Assembly (NCBI GenBank): GCA_002396385.1
Contig: DGTD01000062.1
Coordinates: 1 to 13,836, forward strand
Source of the DNA: Bacteroidales bacterium UBA4345
GTDB lineage: Bacteria > Bacteroidota > Bacteroidia > Bacteroidales > Paludibacteraceae
Direction: 5' to 3'
DNA length: 13,836 nucleotides
In this document: positions 1 to 8,107 of the stretch, piece by piece
How the letters are laid out: each line of letters begins with the position of its first letter
Numbering within the stretch: position 1 is the stretch's first letter
Program-made: the position numbers and the translations under genes
Notes under the pieces: model-generated
Told to the model about the DNA's origin: nothing
The model's database searches: none
What the model saw: the letters and a program-made list of their open reading frames with translations, nothing else

Positions 1-2946
1 GATTTTTGGCTTATAGAAATCCTCCAAATAAGCGCAATTACGTAGATTGTAAGGTGTGTCTCCTTTGTCTGCACGAGTTGATATTTTATCCCAGTATTGG
101 TCTAAATGAGCCTTAACAGCTGGATAATCGGCAATATCGATACGTGGAAACTTACCTTTGACTCCATTATGGGTATTAATCAAATATAGGCCATTGTCCA
201 CATATCCATATCTTTTTATATCCCGGCCGCGCAAAATCGGTCGTATAAGTTCAGCAGTTCTCGTCCGCTCCTCGTCCGTCTGACAGTTAGCCAGTATCTC
301 GTCCCGCTTTGCTGTATCTATGATAAAGGCTTCGTTGCAACCTGTTAGCACTCCTCGATAGATATTTATATCCCAATCCTTCAACGGAGTGCCAACAGCT
401 TCTATTTTCATTTTAATGCTTTGCTCAATAGGCGAAAGTACCACCCAACTCTCTGACGAGTCAAAACTACAAATAACTTTCTGTTGCTGCACGAAATCGC
501 TCAAATTCTTTACACTATCTTTGTTCTGCTTGTTGGTAACGGCGCAGGCCGTTTCGTGCAGATTATTAGATTTCGAGAATAGCAGAATGTTTGTGTCAAC
601 GGTGGCACTTTCAAATATTTTCACTCCTGCAAAATCAATCAGAAGCATTGGGTTGGTTTTGTTCGCAAAAAACTCTCTGGTTTTTTCTCCATATCCTGCA
701 CGCATCCACTTGTTGGATGTGATATAACACAGATGCCCGTTTTTCTTTAGTAGTTGCCAACCACGTTCATAGAACAGACAATAGATATCGCCAGTACGTG
801 CAAATGTAGAATAGCCACAACCCTCATACAATTTGGCAAGTTCGCCGCCATTGTTCTGTAATTGAATATAGGGTGGGTTGCCTATTACTATATCGAAGCC
901 GTCGGTAACGCCAAACATCCATTCAGGATCGAAGAAAGGGCTGACGGCATTTTGGTCGTAAGGATTCCATGCTGCCAATTGTTTGGCGTCTTCGGGTGCA
1001 AAGTCATCGTTTTCTGAAATCAGTTTTGCCAGTTTGTCACGTAATTCCTGGTCTCTCTCTCTTAAACGGTGTTTGGTAGATGCCGATTTCGCAGAAAAAT
1101 GTTTGTGACGTATCTCTGCCAGTTTGTTCTTTGTAGGCTCAATCTCTGGATTCTCAAAAAGGCAACCTTGTGCGGGTCTCTTTTTCTTTGCAATCAGAGA
1201 ATTTGCTGATACAAATTTCGTTTCAAGGTTTGGCAGAGTTGGAATACCAAAGTTTGGTTTTGATGCATCCTTCTCGCAGTCACATATTAGGGAAATAAAG
1301 AAACGCAATTTTGTGATTTGAGCGGCAATGCTTTGTATATCACTGCCATATAGACAGTTCTCTATAATGGATAATTTTAGATCATAGACAGCCTCATCAG
1401 GAGAAATTCGTTCCAGTATTTCAACCATTCTATTCAACAGTCCCATAGGAAATGCTCCAGATCCACAAGCGGGGTCAAGAATCTTCACCGCTTTTATTTT
1501 TTCTGCAAGTTCCTTGTATTCTTTTGTATTCGACTTGCTATAACTGAAATCGTTACGAAACAATGAACGTACAAAAGCGTTGTCTCCAAGATAGGCTATA
1601 AGACTCTCGTCTACCATGTAGTTGACTATTTCGCGCGGTGTATAGAATGAACCGCTTTGGTTTCGTGCTGTTTCCTTTGTTTCTGGATTATAGGCTCCAA
1701 GGAGGTTCTCAAATACCTTTCCCAAAAGTTCAGGGTCGAGGGCAACCTGTTGCTCTTCTGGAGAATTTTCTTCAATGGTGAAGTTGTAGCGGCTTAGAAT
1801 GGAAATCAATCCTTTCTCCCGATCAAAGAAAAGGTTGTTGGGAACAATGGCACGATGTTTAAACCTACCATCTGCAAAGCGTATGTCGTTGCGGCTGAAG
1901 CCGTCAAAATTGTAGCATTGATCAACTCCATCAATGTGTCGAGTCTTATCCAAGCACTCAAACAGACCTCCATTTAGGAATGGAATTTCAGCAAACATTT
2001 CAATGACTTCTTGCTCACTGATAGAAAACATTTCCGCATAACGGTATAATGTCTTTATGTCACGTTTGCTTGATGTGGCGAATTTCCTGGTGTTACCATC
2101 TTCATCCACTATGGCGCGGTTTAGTGTTCCAAAGAAAAGATTCTGTAAGATGGCATTGTAGAAATTTCCTATAGTTGTGCTGTATGGGTCGAACTCCTTT
2201 AAAATCGTGCTTAGAAAGTCAATATCGAAAATTCGGTTTGGAACAAGCCCTTTTTGTTTTATAAACCATACGAACATAATACGGGTAATCATTCGGATGA
2301 CCTTTGTCTCAATGTCTTCGCGGTCATCATCTTCTGTCGTTGTATTGTTGGGGAAGGTGATATTTGAAGATGGTTCGACAGCCCACTGGTACCACTCAAA
2401 CAAATCCTTATAGAATTGCTTCGTGAGTGCTTCTACAGAGAACGCAGCTGTAATGTCGCTTAAAGATTGTTTGCTATCACGGAGGGTCTTGAATTGTTCA
2501 ATGGCAGTACGGCAACCGCGTCCTTCTCCAAGAAGGTAGGTGTAACGTTTTGTGTCAGTTGAAATTTTTTCGTAGTTTCCTTCCTTGTTGAATCCCCAGG
2601 TTTCGCTGACGTAGGAGAATCGTAATAAACTCTCATTCTTGCGGTAACAGAACATAAATGCTCCAGCATAACCCATATTCCGCCAATCTGTGGTAAGCAA
2701 ATCTCTTATGCCACGGCGATTACGCTCTATGTTCACGTTGTCGGTTAGTTCCACTTCGTAAACAGCAATAGACTCCCCGTCCGACAATGTAATCTTGCCA
2801 AGATTAAGTGCTTGTTTCGCCAAATGGCTATTAACTTGAACTTCTGAAGGACTATTCCAAAAACTTGCCTTGTTGTGGAAAATATCGTGAAGAAGTTGCT
2901 GCCAGGCCTCACGATTATATCTTGATTCTATGACTTCCTTGTACAT
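1..2946 (-). CDS. Eco57I-type adenine-specific DNA methyltransferase with target-recognition region (3' end outside window)
   Basis: An open frame of 982 codons runs from ATG at 2946 off the left edge with no stop, so the protein is C-terminally incomplete. Residues about 1-200 are an N-terminal domain I cannot assign. A YTPRE motif (435-439) opens the methyltransferase core. DPACGSGAF (491-499) is the S-adenosylmethionine-binding motif I, and NPPY (690-693) is the catalytic motif IV of N6-adenine methyltransferases. After LRGRDI (905-910) the sequence matches the start of the target-recognition region in Eco57I-like and type IIG enzymes. It should methylate adenine in a specific site and supply sequence recognition. 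The start lies 15 bases after the helicase-nuclease stop, so the two are probably one operon and one restriction-modification system. No PD-(D/E)XK nuclease motif is obvious here, which fits cleavage by the partner. A single-protein type IIG enzyme is less likely given that partner. Confidence 0.9.
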   Translation of the reverse strand, partial: MYKEVIESRYNREAWQQLLHDIFHNKASFWNSPSEVQVNSHLAKQALNLGKITLSDGESIAVYEVELTDNVNIERNRRGIRDLLTTDWRNMGYAGAFMFCYRKNESLLRFSYVSETWGFNKEGNYEKISTDTKRYTYLLGEGRGCRTAIEQFKTLRDSKQSLSDITAAFSVEALTKQFYKDLFEWYQWAVEPSSNITFPNNTTTEDDDREDIETKVIRMITRIMFVWFIKQKGLVPNRIFDIDFLSTILKEFDPYSTTIGNFYNAILQNLFFGTLNRAIVDEDGNTRKFATSSKRDIKTLYRYAEMFSISEQEVIEMFAEIPFLNGGLFECLDKTRHIDGVDQCYNFDGFSRNDIRFADGRFKHRAIVPNNLFFDREKGLISILSRYNFTIEENSPEEQQVALDPELLGKVFENLLGAYNPETKETARNQSGSFYTPREIVNYMVDESLIAYLGDNAFVRSLFRNDFSYSKSNTKEYKELAEKIKAVKILDPACGSGAFPMGLLNRMVEILERISPDEAVYDLKLSIIENCLYGSDIQSIAAQITKLRFFISLICDCEKDASKPNFGIPTLPNLETKFVSANSLIAKKKRPAQGCLFENPEIEPTKNKLAEIRHKHFSAKSASTKHRLRERDQELRDKLAKLISENDDFAPEDAKQLAAWNPYDQNAVSPFFDPEWMFGVTDGFDIVIGNPPYIQLQNNGGELAKLYEGCGYSTFARTGDIYCLFYERGWQLLKKNGHLCYITSNKWMRAGYGEKTREFFANKTNPMLLIDFAGVKIFESATVDTNILLFSKSNNLHETACAVTNKQNKDSVKNLSDFVQQQKVICSFDSSESWVVLSPIEQSIKMKIEAVGTPLKDWDINIYRGVLTGCNEAFIIDTAKRDEILANCQTDEERTRTAELIRPILRGRDIKRYGYVDNGLYLINTHNGVKGKFPRIDIADYPAVKAHLDQYWDKISTRADKGDTPYNLRNCAYLEDFYKPKI

Positions 2947-2961
2947 AATGCTATTTGCTAT

Positions 2962-5900
2962 TTATTGGAAACTCTCTGAAAGGATAATTTGGGCATCGGT
3001 TTCTTTATCGTTAAGCAAGGCTTCCTCTGCCATGTAATAAGACTCATACTTCTTTGCCATGTGTATGATTTCTGTCAAGGCTTCGTCGTGTGTCATGCGT
3101 GCCTTGCCACTTACACGGCGCAAGTCTTTCTGTATGCGTTGCAGACGCTTTGCAATATAGGTGATGACACCACGTTCCACTAGTTTTTTCAGTTGGGCTA
3201 CTTTCAAATACAAATCGTTGTCGTTAATCTCGCGCATGAAGTTGGAGAGCAAGTTTATGGCTGTGCTCACTTGCGCACCCATATTGCTTTGATTCTCCAT
3301 AGAAGTTTCTTCTTGCTGAATTTCTGTGTCTCTAATTAAGCGGAACTTCGCCAAAGCTTTTTCTATATGCTGGTGATGTTCTTTTATGCGTTCTATGGAT
3401 TTTTCTTCAGGAACTGCCTTGAAGAATTTTAAAGCGTCAAGTACCGAGATCTCTTCTGCCTTTTCTGAAACAAGGAAGAAAACCTTCCTGAAGTTTGTTT
3501 TGAGAAAAACTAATGTGTCGTTTGAGAGGGTGACACCATCGACTGTGCGTGGGTTACGTCCTGTACGGCTACGCAGAGACAACTTCGCAATACGGTTATA
3601 TTCTCTACGGTCTGTCTGATAGAGTGAGCGAAGTTCTTCATAATAAGGAATCTCTTGGTTAAAGTCTTTTTTCTGTTCTTTCACTGCTTCATCAAATAGT
3701 TTACTTAAATCACGGTCAATAATCTCATTTTGAGAATAAATCTGATTGTCTTCTCCAAATGTGGAATGGAACGTTTGGATCTTGCTAACAGCTATCTGGT
3801 TGAGGTTGATTTCCCTATTCCCTTCACGTGAAGGATAGAACACATAGTTGTATATGTGCTTTGAAACAGAACCAATTCGGTTCACACGTCCGATGCGTTG
3901 CATTAGTCGAGTTGAGTTCCAAGGGGTGTCGTAGTTGACAATAACGTTGGATCGATGAAGGTTGACACCTTCTGCCAATACATCAGTTGTCAGAATTATA
4001 TTATAATTGTTGAGTTTTGTCTTGTAATTCGCATCAAAGTTCTCTCTAATAGTCTTGAATTGTTGCCCTCGGTTGTCGGAGGATATAACCAGAACATCTG
4101 GACGATTGATGCGTCGTTGCAGATAGTTTATTGTATCAATAGACTCAGAGAATACAACGAGTTTCTGTTCAGGATTGCGTTCTGTCTTGAATAGTTCATG
4201 TTTTAGTAGTTCGTAGAACTTAGCAAATTTAGAATCGTCATCGTCAGAAATATCTTTCCATTCGCTGCACATTTGTTTAAGAATGTCTTGGTCTGTTCGT
4301 AGCATTTCGATGAACTCAGGACGAAAATCGTCCGCTTTAAATACTGCATTTTTGGGATTGTCTTTTGCTTTTTCGTTCAAGCGTTCCTCGATTTCCTCTT
4401 CTGTCATTGTCTCCATCATAGTATTGATATCAAGGTCAGGTGCAATGAAAACTTTGTTGTTAGCGAACATGTTGAGCATATTTTCGTTTGCTTTTAGGAA
4501 ATTTTCAATAGAAACTTGAAACGCGTAAAAACTACTCTCCAAACGTTTTACCAGCCCGTTTTTGCGAATTCCTGCCAAACTGCGGCTGATAAGCTCTGCA
4601 TTGTCATATAAGCCATCTGATACTTCTGGTTTCAGATAAGCAATGGCTTGATATCTTGCATAAGTCAAATCCTTACTAAGCGTTTGCATAGCATGTTCAA
4701 ATAGATTCGCCAAGTGCTCGTTAAGCTCATATTTATTTTCTATAGGGCACTCTACTTTAGGAAAACCATTCACATCTTTGTTGTAGCGGGGAACGCTTTC
4801 TATGTCGGTGCGGGTTCGTCGAACCGTAAGTGGTTTTATTACTCTGTCGCGTACCTTTTCTGCCAAACGTTTGAAGTCCTTAATCTCCGCTTCTGGATTG
4901 TTGCGAAGTTTTTTAAATTCAGCATTCAATGGGGCAAAGAAGGCTGTCAGATTTCCTACACCATCAATAGTGCAACGGCGAGGGTCTTGAAACAATAGAA
5001 TCTCATTATAAAGGTCGGCTGGAGTATTGTTCATAGGAGTCGCAGATATGAGCATTACTTTTTTCTTGTATCCTGGAATATTACCAGTCTCTATGCGGGG
5101 CATTTTGCAAATCTCTTGCAATTGCTCAAAAGCGGATGTTGTATGACTACGGAATTTATGAGCCTCGTCCACAAGCACTAAATCATATTCGTCTGCGTTC
5201 CAGTAGTTATAATTATCTTCGTCAAGAACTTTCGAGAGACTTCCGTTACTGATGAAGTTTGCATATTTATCAATTCCAAAGTCCTTGAAGGTAGTCCTCC
5301 AGTTTTGTTCAACAGCAGGGGGAAATACTACTAGAATTTTGGTGTGGTCACGACCATTTTCAATCAGAAACTTTTTGGCAATCATGGTTGCAATAACTGT
5401 CTTCCCAAGACCGACCACATCGGCAAGGAAGAAACCATCATAGCGGATAAGTTTCTGATACCCTTCTATGACTGCGTCCATCTGGTAGTCATATTTGGTA
5501 TAGCCTTCTGGCATATCAAATGGGTTGTTGTTGTCAGTTTCTAAAATGCGGTCAGAGAAATACTCCATAAGCATTTTGATGTAAAGCTCATACGGAGATA
5601 CATCCCCCTTTAAATAGGTCTGGTCAATGGAGGTCTTCAAATCCTCTGCTGTGATTTCACTGTCTTTGGACTCTTCCCATAATTGCTCAAATTCGTCCTT
5701 GGCAAATTGCACATCCTCATGTTGGGTCATCTTTACATTGAACTCATATTGGCGTTCTTCTGTGATGCCAAGACCGTTGCCTGATAAATTGCTCGACCCT
5801 GTAATGACAGTGCCTTGTGTGTACTGGTTGAAGTTATCAGGATAGAGTACATATATTTTGGCATGTATTTTTTTTGATGGGTGAGCTCGCAATTCTAACT

Positions 5901-6279
5901 TACCAGCAATAAGGTCTTGAACCATTTGGAATATGCCGTCTTCAATTTCTTTTTTGTAGTTAGAACTTTCGATATCTTTACGTATCTGTCGCAAACAATC
6001 TTGTTTTACTTCGTCCTCCGCACCAAAGAATAGTTTTCCTTGTCTTGCTGCTTCTGCTATGTATTTATCTACATCGATTCCTATTAGAACGCGTGCTTTG
6101 TTAATGTTGTCAAGAAATGGTCGAAGGGAGAAATAGCCAGACGCACGAAGAAAGCCGACAACGGCATCAAGGTTACGAATTTGTGGGTTATACTGTAAAA
6201 CACCTTCAAATTCTTTCATTAACGTATTTCCATCTCTATTCGTAAAGATGTGAGAATTGGTCTGATGAATTGAACTCAT
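2962..6279 (-). CDS. PLD-family nuclease fused to SNF2-class helicase (restriction subunit)
   Basis: The 1105-residue protein begins with a phospholipase-D-type nuclease domain: H139-x-K141 followed by GSSNLSG (161-167) is one HKD-like motif, and such single-motif enzymes usually act as dimers. The SF2/SNF2 motor follows: Walker A GLGKT (290-294), DEAH (371-374), SAT (412-414), and motif VI QRIGRVNR (794-801). Between the two RecA lobes (about 520-700) lies a long, mostly helical insertion. The C-terminal 250 residues are charged, helical and of unknown role. It should use ATP to move on DNA, with the PLD domain cutting. It precedes the adenine methyltransferase by 15 bases, which argues for a two-gene restriction-modification system. 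The start at 6279 is supported by AGGAAGG just upstream, a good Shine-Dalgarno sequence for this phylum. Nuclease activity is inferred from family; no DISARM or BREX partners are visible. Confidence 0.92.
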   Translation of the reverse strand: MSSIHQTNSHIFTNRDGNTLMKEFEGVLQYNPQIRNLDAVVGFLRASGYFSLRPFLDNINKARVLIGIDVDKYIAEAARQGKLFFGAEDEVKQDCLRQIRKDIESSNYKKEIEDGIFQMVQDLIAGKLELRAHPSKKIHAKIYVLYPDNFNQYTQGTVITGSSNLSGNGLGITEERQYEFNVKMTQHEDVQFAKDEFEQLWEESKDSEITAEDLKTSIDQTYLKGDVSPYELYIKMLMEYFSDRILETDNNNPFDMPEGYTKYDYQMDAVIEGYQKLIRYDGFFLADVVGLGKTVIATMIAKKFLIENGRDHTKILVVFPPAVEQNWRTTFKDFGIDKYANFISNGSLSKVLDEDNYNYWNADEYDLVLVDEAHKFRSHTTSAFEQLQEICKMPRIETGNIPGYKKKVMLISATPMNNTPADLYNEILLFQDPRRCTIDGVGNLTAFFAPLNAEFKKLRNNPEAEIKDFKRLAEKVRDRVIKPLTVRRTRTDIESVPRYNKDVNGFPKVECPIENKYELNEHLANLFEHAMQTLSKDLTYARYQAIAYLKPEVSDGLYDNAELISRSLAGIRKNGLVKRLESSFYAFQVSIENFLKANENMLNMFANNKVFIAPDLDINTMMETMTEEEIEERLNEKAKDNPKNAVFKADDFRPEFIEMLRTDQDILKQMCSEWKDISDDDDSKFAKFYELLKHELFKTERNPEQKLVVFSESIDTINYLQRRINRPDVLVISSDNRGQQFKTIRENFDANYKTKLNNYNIILTTDVLAEGVNLHRSNVIVNYDTPWNSTRLMQRIGRVNRIGSVSKHIYNYVFYPSREGNREINLNQIAVSKIQTFHSTFGEDNQIYSQNEIIDRDLSKLFDEAVKEQKKDFNQEIPYYEELRSLYQTDRREYNRIAKLSLRSRTGRNPRTVDGVTLSNDTLVFLKTNFRKVFFLVSEKAEEISVLDALKFFKAVPEEKSIERIKEHHQHIEKALAKFRLIRDTEIQQEETSMENQSNMGAQVSTAINLLSNFMREINDNDLYLKVAQLKKLVERGVITYIAKRLQRIQKDLRRVSGKARMTHDEALTEIIHMAKKYESYYMAEEALLNDKETDAQIILSESFQ

Positions 6280-6425
6280 GTCCTTCCTAAGAAAAATCTT
6301 CCCATCACCGTGTCTCGATAGGCGACCAACCCTTTTTACACTACGAGGGAGTTTTATCGTTCTTTATATAGCTTGCCAATTATCGGTCTTTATCGAGTGA
6401 CATCCGTATGAAGTTTAATTCTTCA

Positions 6426-6440
6426 TCTCTTGCCGAGAGA
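6426..6440 (+). repeat. Left inverted-repeat site, candidate recombinase crossover site
   Basis: The sequence TCTCTTGCCGAGAGA is the exact reverse complement of the site at 6591-6605. It can be read as TCTC and GAGA arms around a 7-base spacer, TTGCCGA. The right arm continues as GAGACGGATAT (6437-6447); the left arm is degenerate. Arms of about 11 bases around a 6-8 base spacer are usual for tyrosine recombinase cores. A palindromic operator is the main alternative. Confidence 0.6.
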
Positions 6441-6590
6441 CGGATATCGGAGTAGAAAGTTACTAAAAATCCCCCACATTCAGCAATAAATACCTGTTCT
6501 CTTCTCCTGTTTTTTTGCATTGTTTAGTAAATAGACCATACAATATCATAAAAAACACACTGTAATTCAGTTTTTTATAATTCACAAATA

Positions 6591-6605
6591 TCTCTCGGCA
6601 AGAGA
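6591..6605 (-). repeat. Right inverted-repeat site, candidate recombinase crossover site
   Basis: TCTCTCGGCAAGAGA is the exact reverse complement of the site at 6426-6440, so the spacer is in opposite orientation. It lies 28 bases past the recombinase stop codon. The plus-strand right arm again extends to GAGACGGATAT (6602-6612). Exchange with the left site would invert about 180 bases and create here a perfect site with two matching 11-base arms. Confidence 0.6.
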
Positions 6606-6633
6606 CGGATATTTTTATTAAACAGACTATTGT

Positions 6634-7827
6634 TTACAACAATCCCAATATCATTTTATTTGCTTTGTCAACAACCGATGTCTCTAATGAAGCAAGGTAG
6701 ATTCGTGTGGTTGTTTCTGAGTTGTGTCCCATTCCTTCGCTGATGACTGACAGAGGTATATTCTTTGCTTTGGCTGCACTTGCCCACGAGTGACGAGCTA
6801 CATACGTCGAGAGTGGCCGCTGGAGTTTCAGCATCTCCGAAATGACTTTTAGGTGATTGTTCACTAAATGCAATGCGTTGTTGTATTGTTTTCGCTCGTT
6901 TCCTTGTTTCTTGATGATCGGTAGTAGGTATTCTGTTTGGTTTTCTGGATATTTGTTTACAATATTAGCCATGCATTTTTCCCACTTTATAGTCAGTACT
7001 TGACCTGTCTTTCGTCTGCAATAGGTAAGAATTCCGTTCTTAATGTCTGACTTCCTAAGGTACGCCATATCCACGAAAGACATACCTCTGGTATAGAAGC
7101 AGAACAAGAACATGTCACGGGTGAAATCCAATGTCGGATTCATTGACAAATCTATATCCTTCAAGGCTTTAATATCCTTGATTGGAATTGCACGCTTCAC
7201 CGTCTTATCAACTCCTGTATAGACGTGTCGGAAAGGGTTGTTTTGTGCGATCAAGTCTTTTTCTACGGCACGGTTATAGACGGCACGAAGGATGCGCATA
7301 TAGAAGGAAATAGTGTTCATGCACACTCCTCTGGTTTTCAGATGGTTTTCGTATAGGAGCATTTTGTCGGATGTTATGCCGTCCAGCGGTATGTCTTGAT
7401 TCCCAAGAAACTGCATAAAACTTCTTAGTGTTGTTGTATAGGTCTCGGCAGTCCGTATTTTACTCAGTTGCTTCAACTGATCTATTACATTGTGCCAGAA
7501 TGAGAAGAGGGAAACTTCTTTTGTCAGTTTATGATAGATTGTTATCACCTCGTCAGCCGAGTACTTGCGTCGTTCTGCATCCAGTTGAGCCACGACCTTG
7601 TCCAATCTGGCAGCATCCCATGAAAGACGTTCCTTGATGGCATAGACAATGTATGTTCTGTTCCCATTGGCGATAATCGTCTCCGTATCTTCGTCCCATT
7701 CGGATGCGAAAATTCTGTAGCCTGTATTCAACTGACGGACTACACGGTTATGGATAATCTGAAAGTAGATGCATCCTTCCTTGCCTTCGACACTGGAAGG
7801 TCTGAATTTTATCTTTATTGATGTCAT
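6634..7827 (-). CDS. Tyrosine-type site-specific recombinase/integrase (Bacteroides type)
   Basis: The 397-residue protein has the three-part layout of Bacteroidota integrases: an N-terminal arm-binding region (about 1-90), a SAM-like core-binding domain (about 105-205), and a catalytic domain (about 210-390). Visible catalytic residues are R247 (TRG), K273 (RRKTG), R345 in YVARHSWAS, H368 in GMGHNS and the nucleophile Y377 in RIYLAS. The HxxR box reads YxxR, which I recall as usual in this subgroup. Such enzymes either integrate mobile elements or invert short promoter or specificity segments; the nearby inverted sites favour inversion. The start at 7827 is the only early ATG, with GGAG close upstream. 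It is on the same strand as, and upstream of, the restriction operon. Its own promoter is not evident. It could instead be the integrase of a genomic island ending near 7900. Confidence 0.93.
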   Translation of the reverse strand: MTSIKIKFRPSSVEGKEGCIYFQIIHNRVVRQLNTGYRIFASEWDEDTETIIANGNRTYIVYAIKERLSWDAARLDKVVAQLDAERRKYSADEVITIYHKLTKEVSLFSFWHNVIDQLKQLSKIRTAETYTTTLRSFMQFLGNQDIPLDGITSDKMLLYENHLKTRGVCMNTISFYMRILRAVYNRAVEKDLIAQNNPFRHVYTGVDKTVKRAIPIKDIKALKDIDLSMNPTLDFTRDMFLFCFYTRGMSFVDMAYLRKSDIKNGILTYCRRKTGQVLTIKWEKCMANIVNKYPENQTEYLLPIIKKQGNERKQYNNALHLVNNHLKVISEMLKLQRPLSTYVARHSWASAAKAKNIPLSVISEGMGHNSETTTRIYLASLETSVVDKANKMILGLL

Positions 7828-8107
7828 AACTCCAATTCTTTAATCTTGTGACGTTAGGAAAGACGAGTATAAAGTATAGTAGAGAATGGAACAAATAATG
7901 TGAAATAGTCAAGGTCTTTGTATAGGCCAGGAAAAATAGAGCGGATGAAGTTGATGCATAATCCCATACAATAACAAATAAGCACCTATTACAACTAATC
8001 TATGTAACCGTCCCCTCTCAATTCTTCAAAAAACTGCCTTTTCTTGCCAATTTTTCTTATCTTTGCATATTTAGTAGAATAATATCAAATTAATATATAC
8101 ATCTCGT
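7828..8107. other. 280-base divergent non-coding region between recombinase and thrA
   Basis: This AT-rich stretch separates the minus-strand defence block from the plus-strand biosynthetic genes. Apart from the thrA promoter element at 8058-8065 I see no tRNA, terminator or clear repeat. No TAnnTTTG was found on the minus strand for the recombinase. It is a plausible edge of an inserted block, but no matching attachment repeat can be seen inside the window. Confidence 0.5.
8058..8065 (+). promoter_or_regulatory. -7 element of the thrA promoter (TATCTTTG)
   Basis: TATCTTTG matches the Bacteroidota -7 consensus TAnnTTTG exactly and lies 42 bases before the thrA ATG, giving a leader of roughly 35 bases. 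No good TTTG was found about 20 bases upstream, so the -33 element is weak or absent. No attenuator leader peptide is visible. Confidence 0.65.

Larger units (their letters stand above)
6280..6633. other. 354-base non-coding gap between recombinase and restriction operon; candidate switch region
   Basis: No gene is supported here. The stretch is AT-rich and lies downstream of the recombinase and upstream of the helicase-nuclease, both on the minus strand, so it should hold the operon's promoter. It carries the two oppositely oriented 15-base sites at 6426-6440 and 6591-6605, a hairpin ATGAAG-7-CTTCAT (6408-6426) abutting the first site, three TTATCG hexamers (starting at 6354, 6380 and 6390) and a CTCGATA/TATCGAG pair (6314-6320, 6391-6397). 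I searched both strands for TAnnTTTG with an upstream TTTG and found only weak partial matches, so I do not place a promoter. Confidence 0.6.

Noticed and set aside
1..6279. DISARM or BREX system
   Set aside because: A SNF2 helicase, a PLD domain and an adenine methyltransferase occur in such systems, but no DrmA/DrmB, PglZ or BrxL-like gene is present in the window, and the PLD and helicase are fused.
6441..6590. Promoter inside the putative invertible segment
   Set aside because: No TAnnTTTG on either strand; the best TTTG-spaced candidates match only 3 of 6 fixed positions.
6426..6612. Direct-repeat attachment sites (attL/attR) for an excising element
   Set aside because: The arms are palindromic, but the asymmetric spacers match exactly only in inverted orientation (4 of 7 in direct), so inversion rather than excision is predicted.
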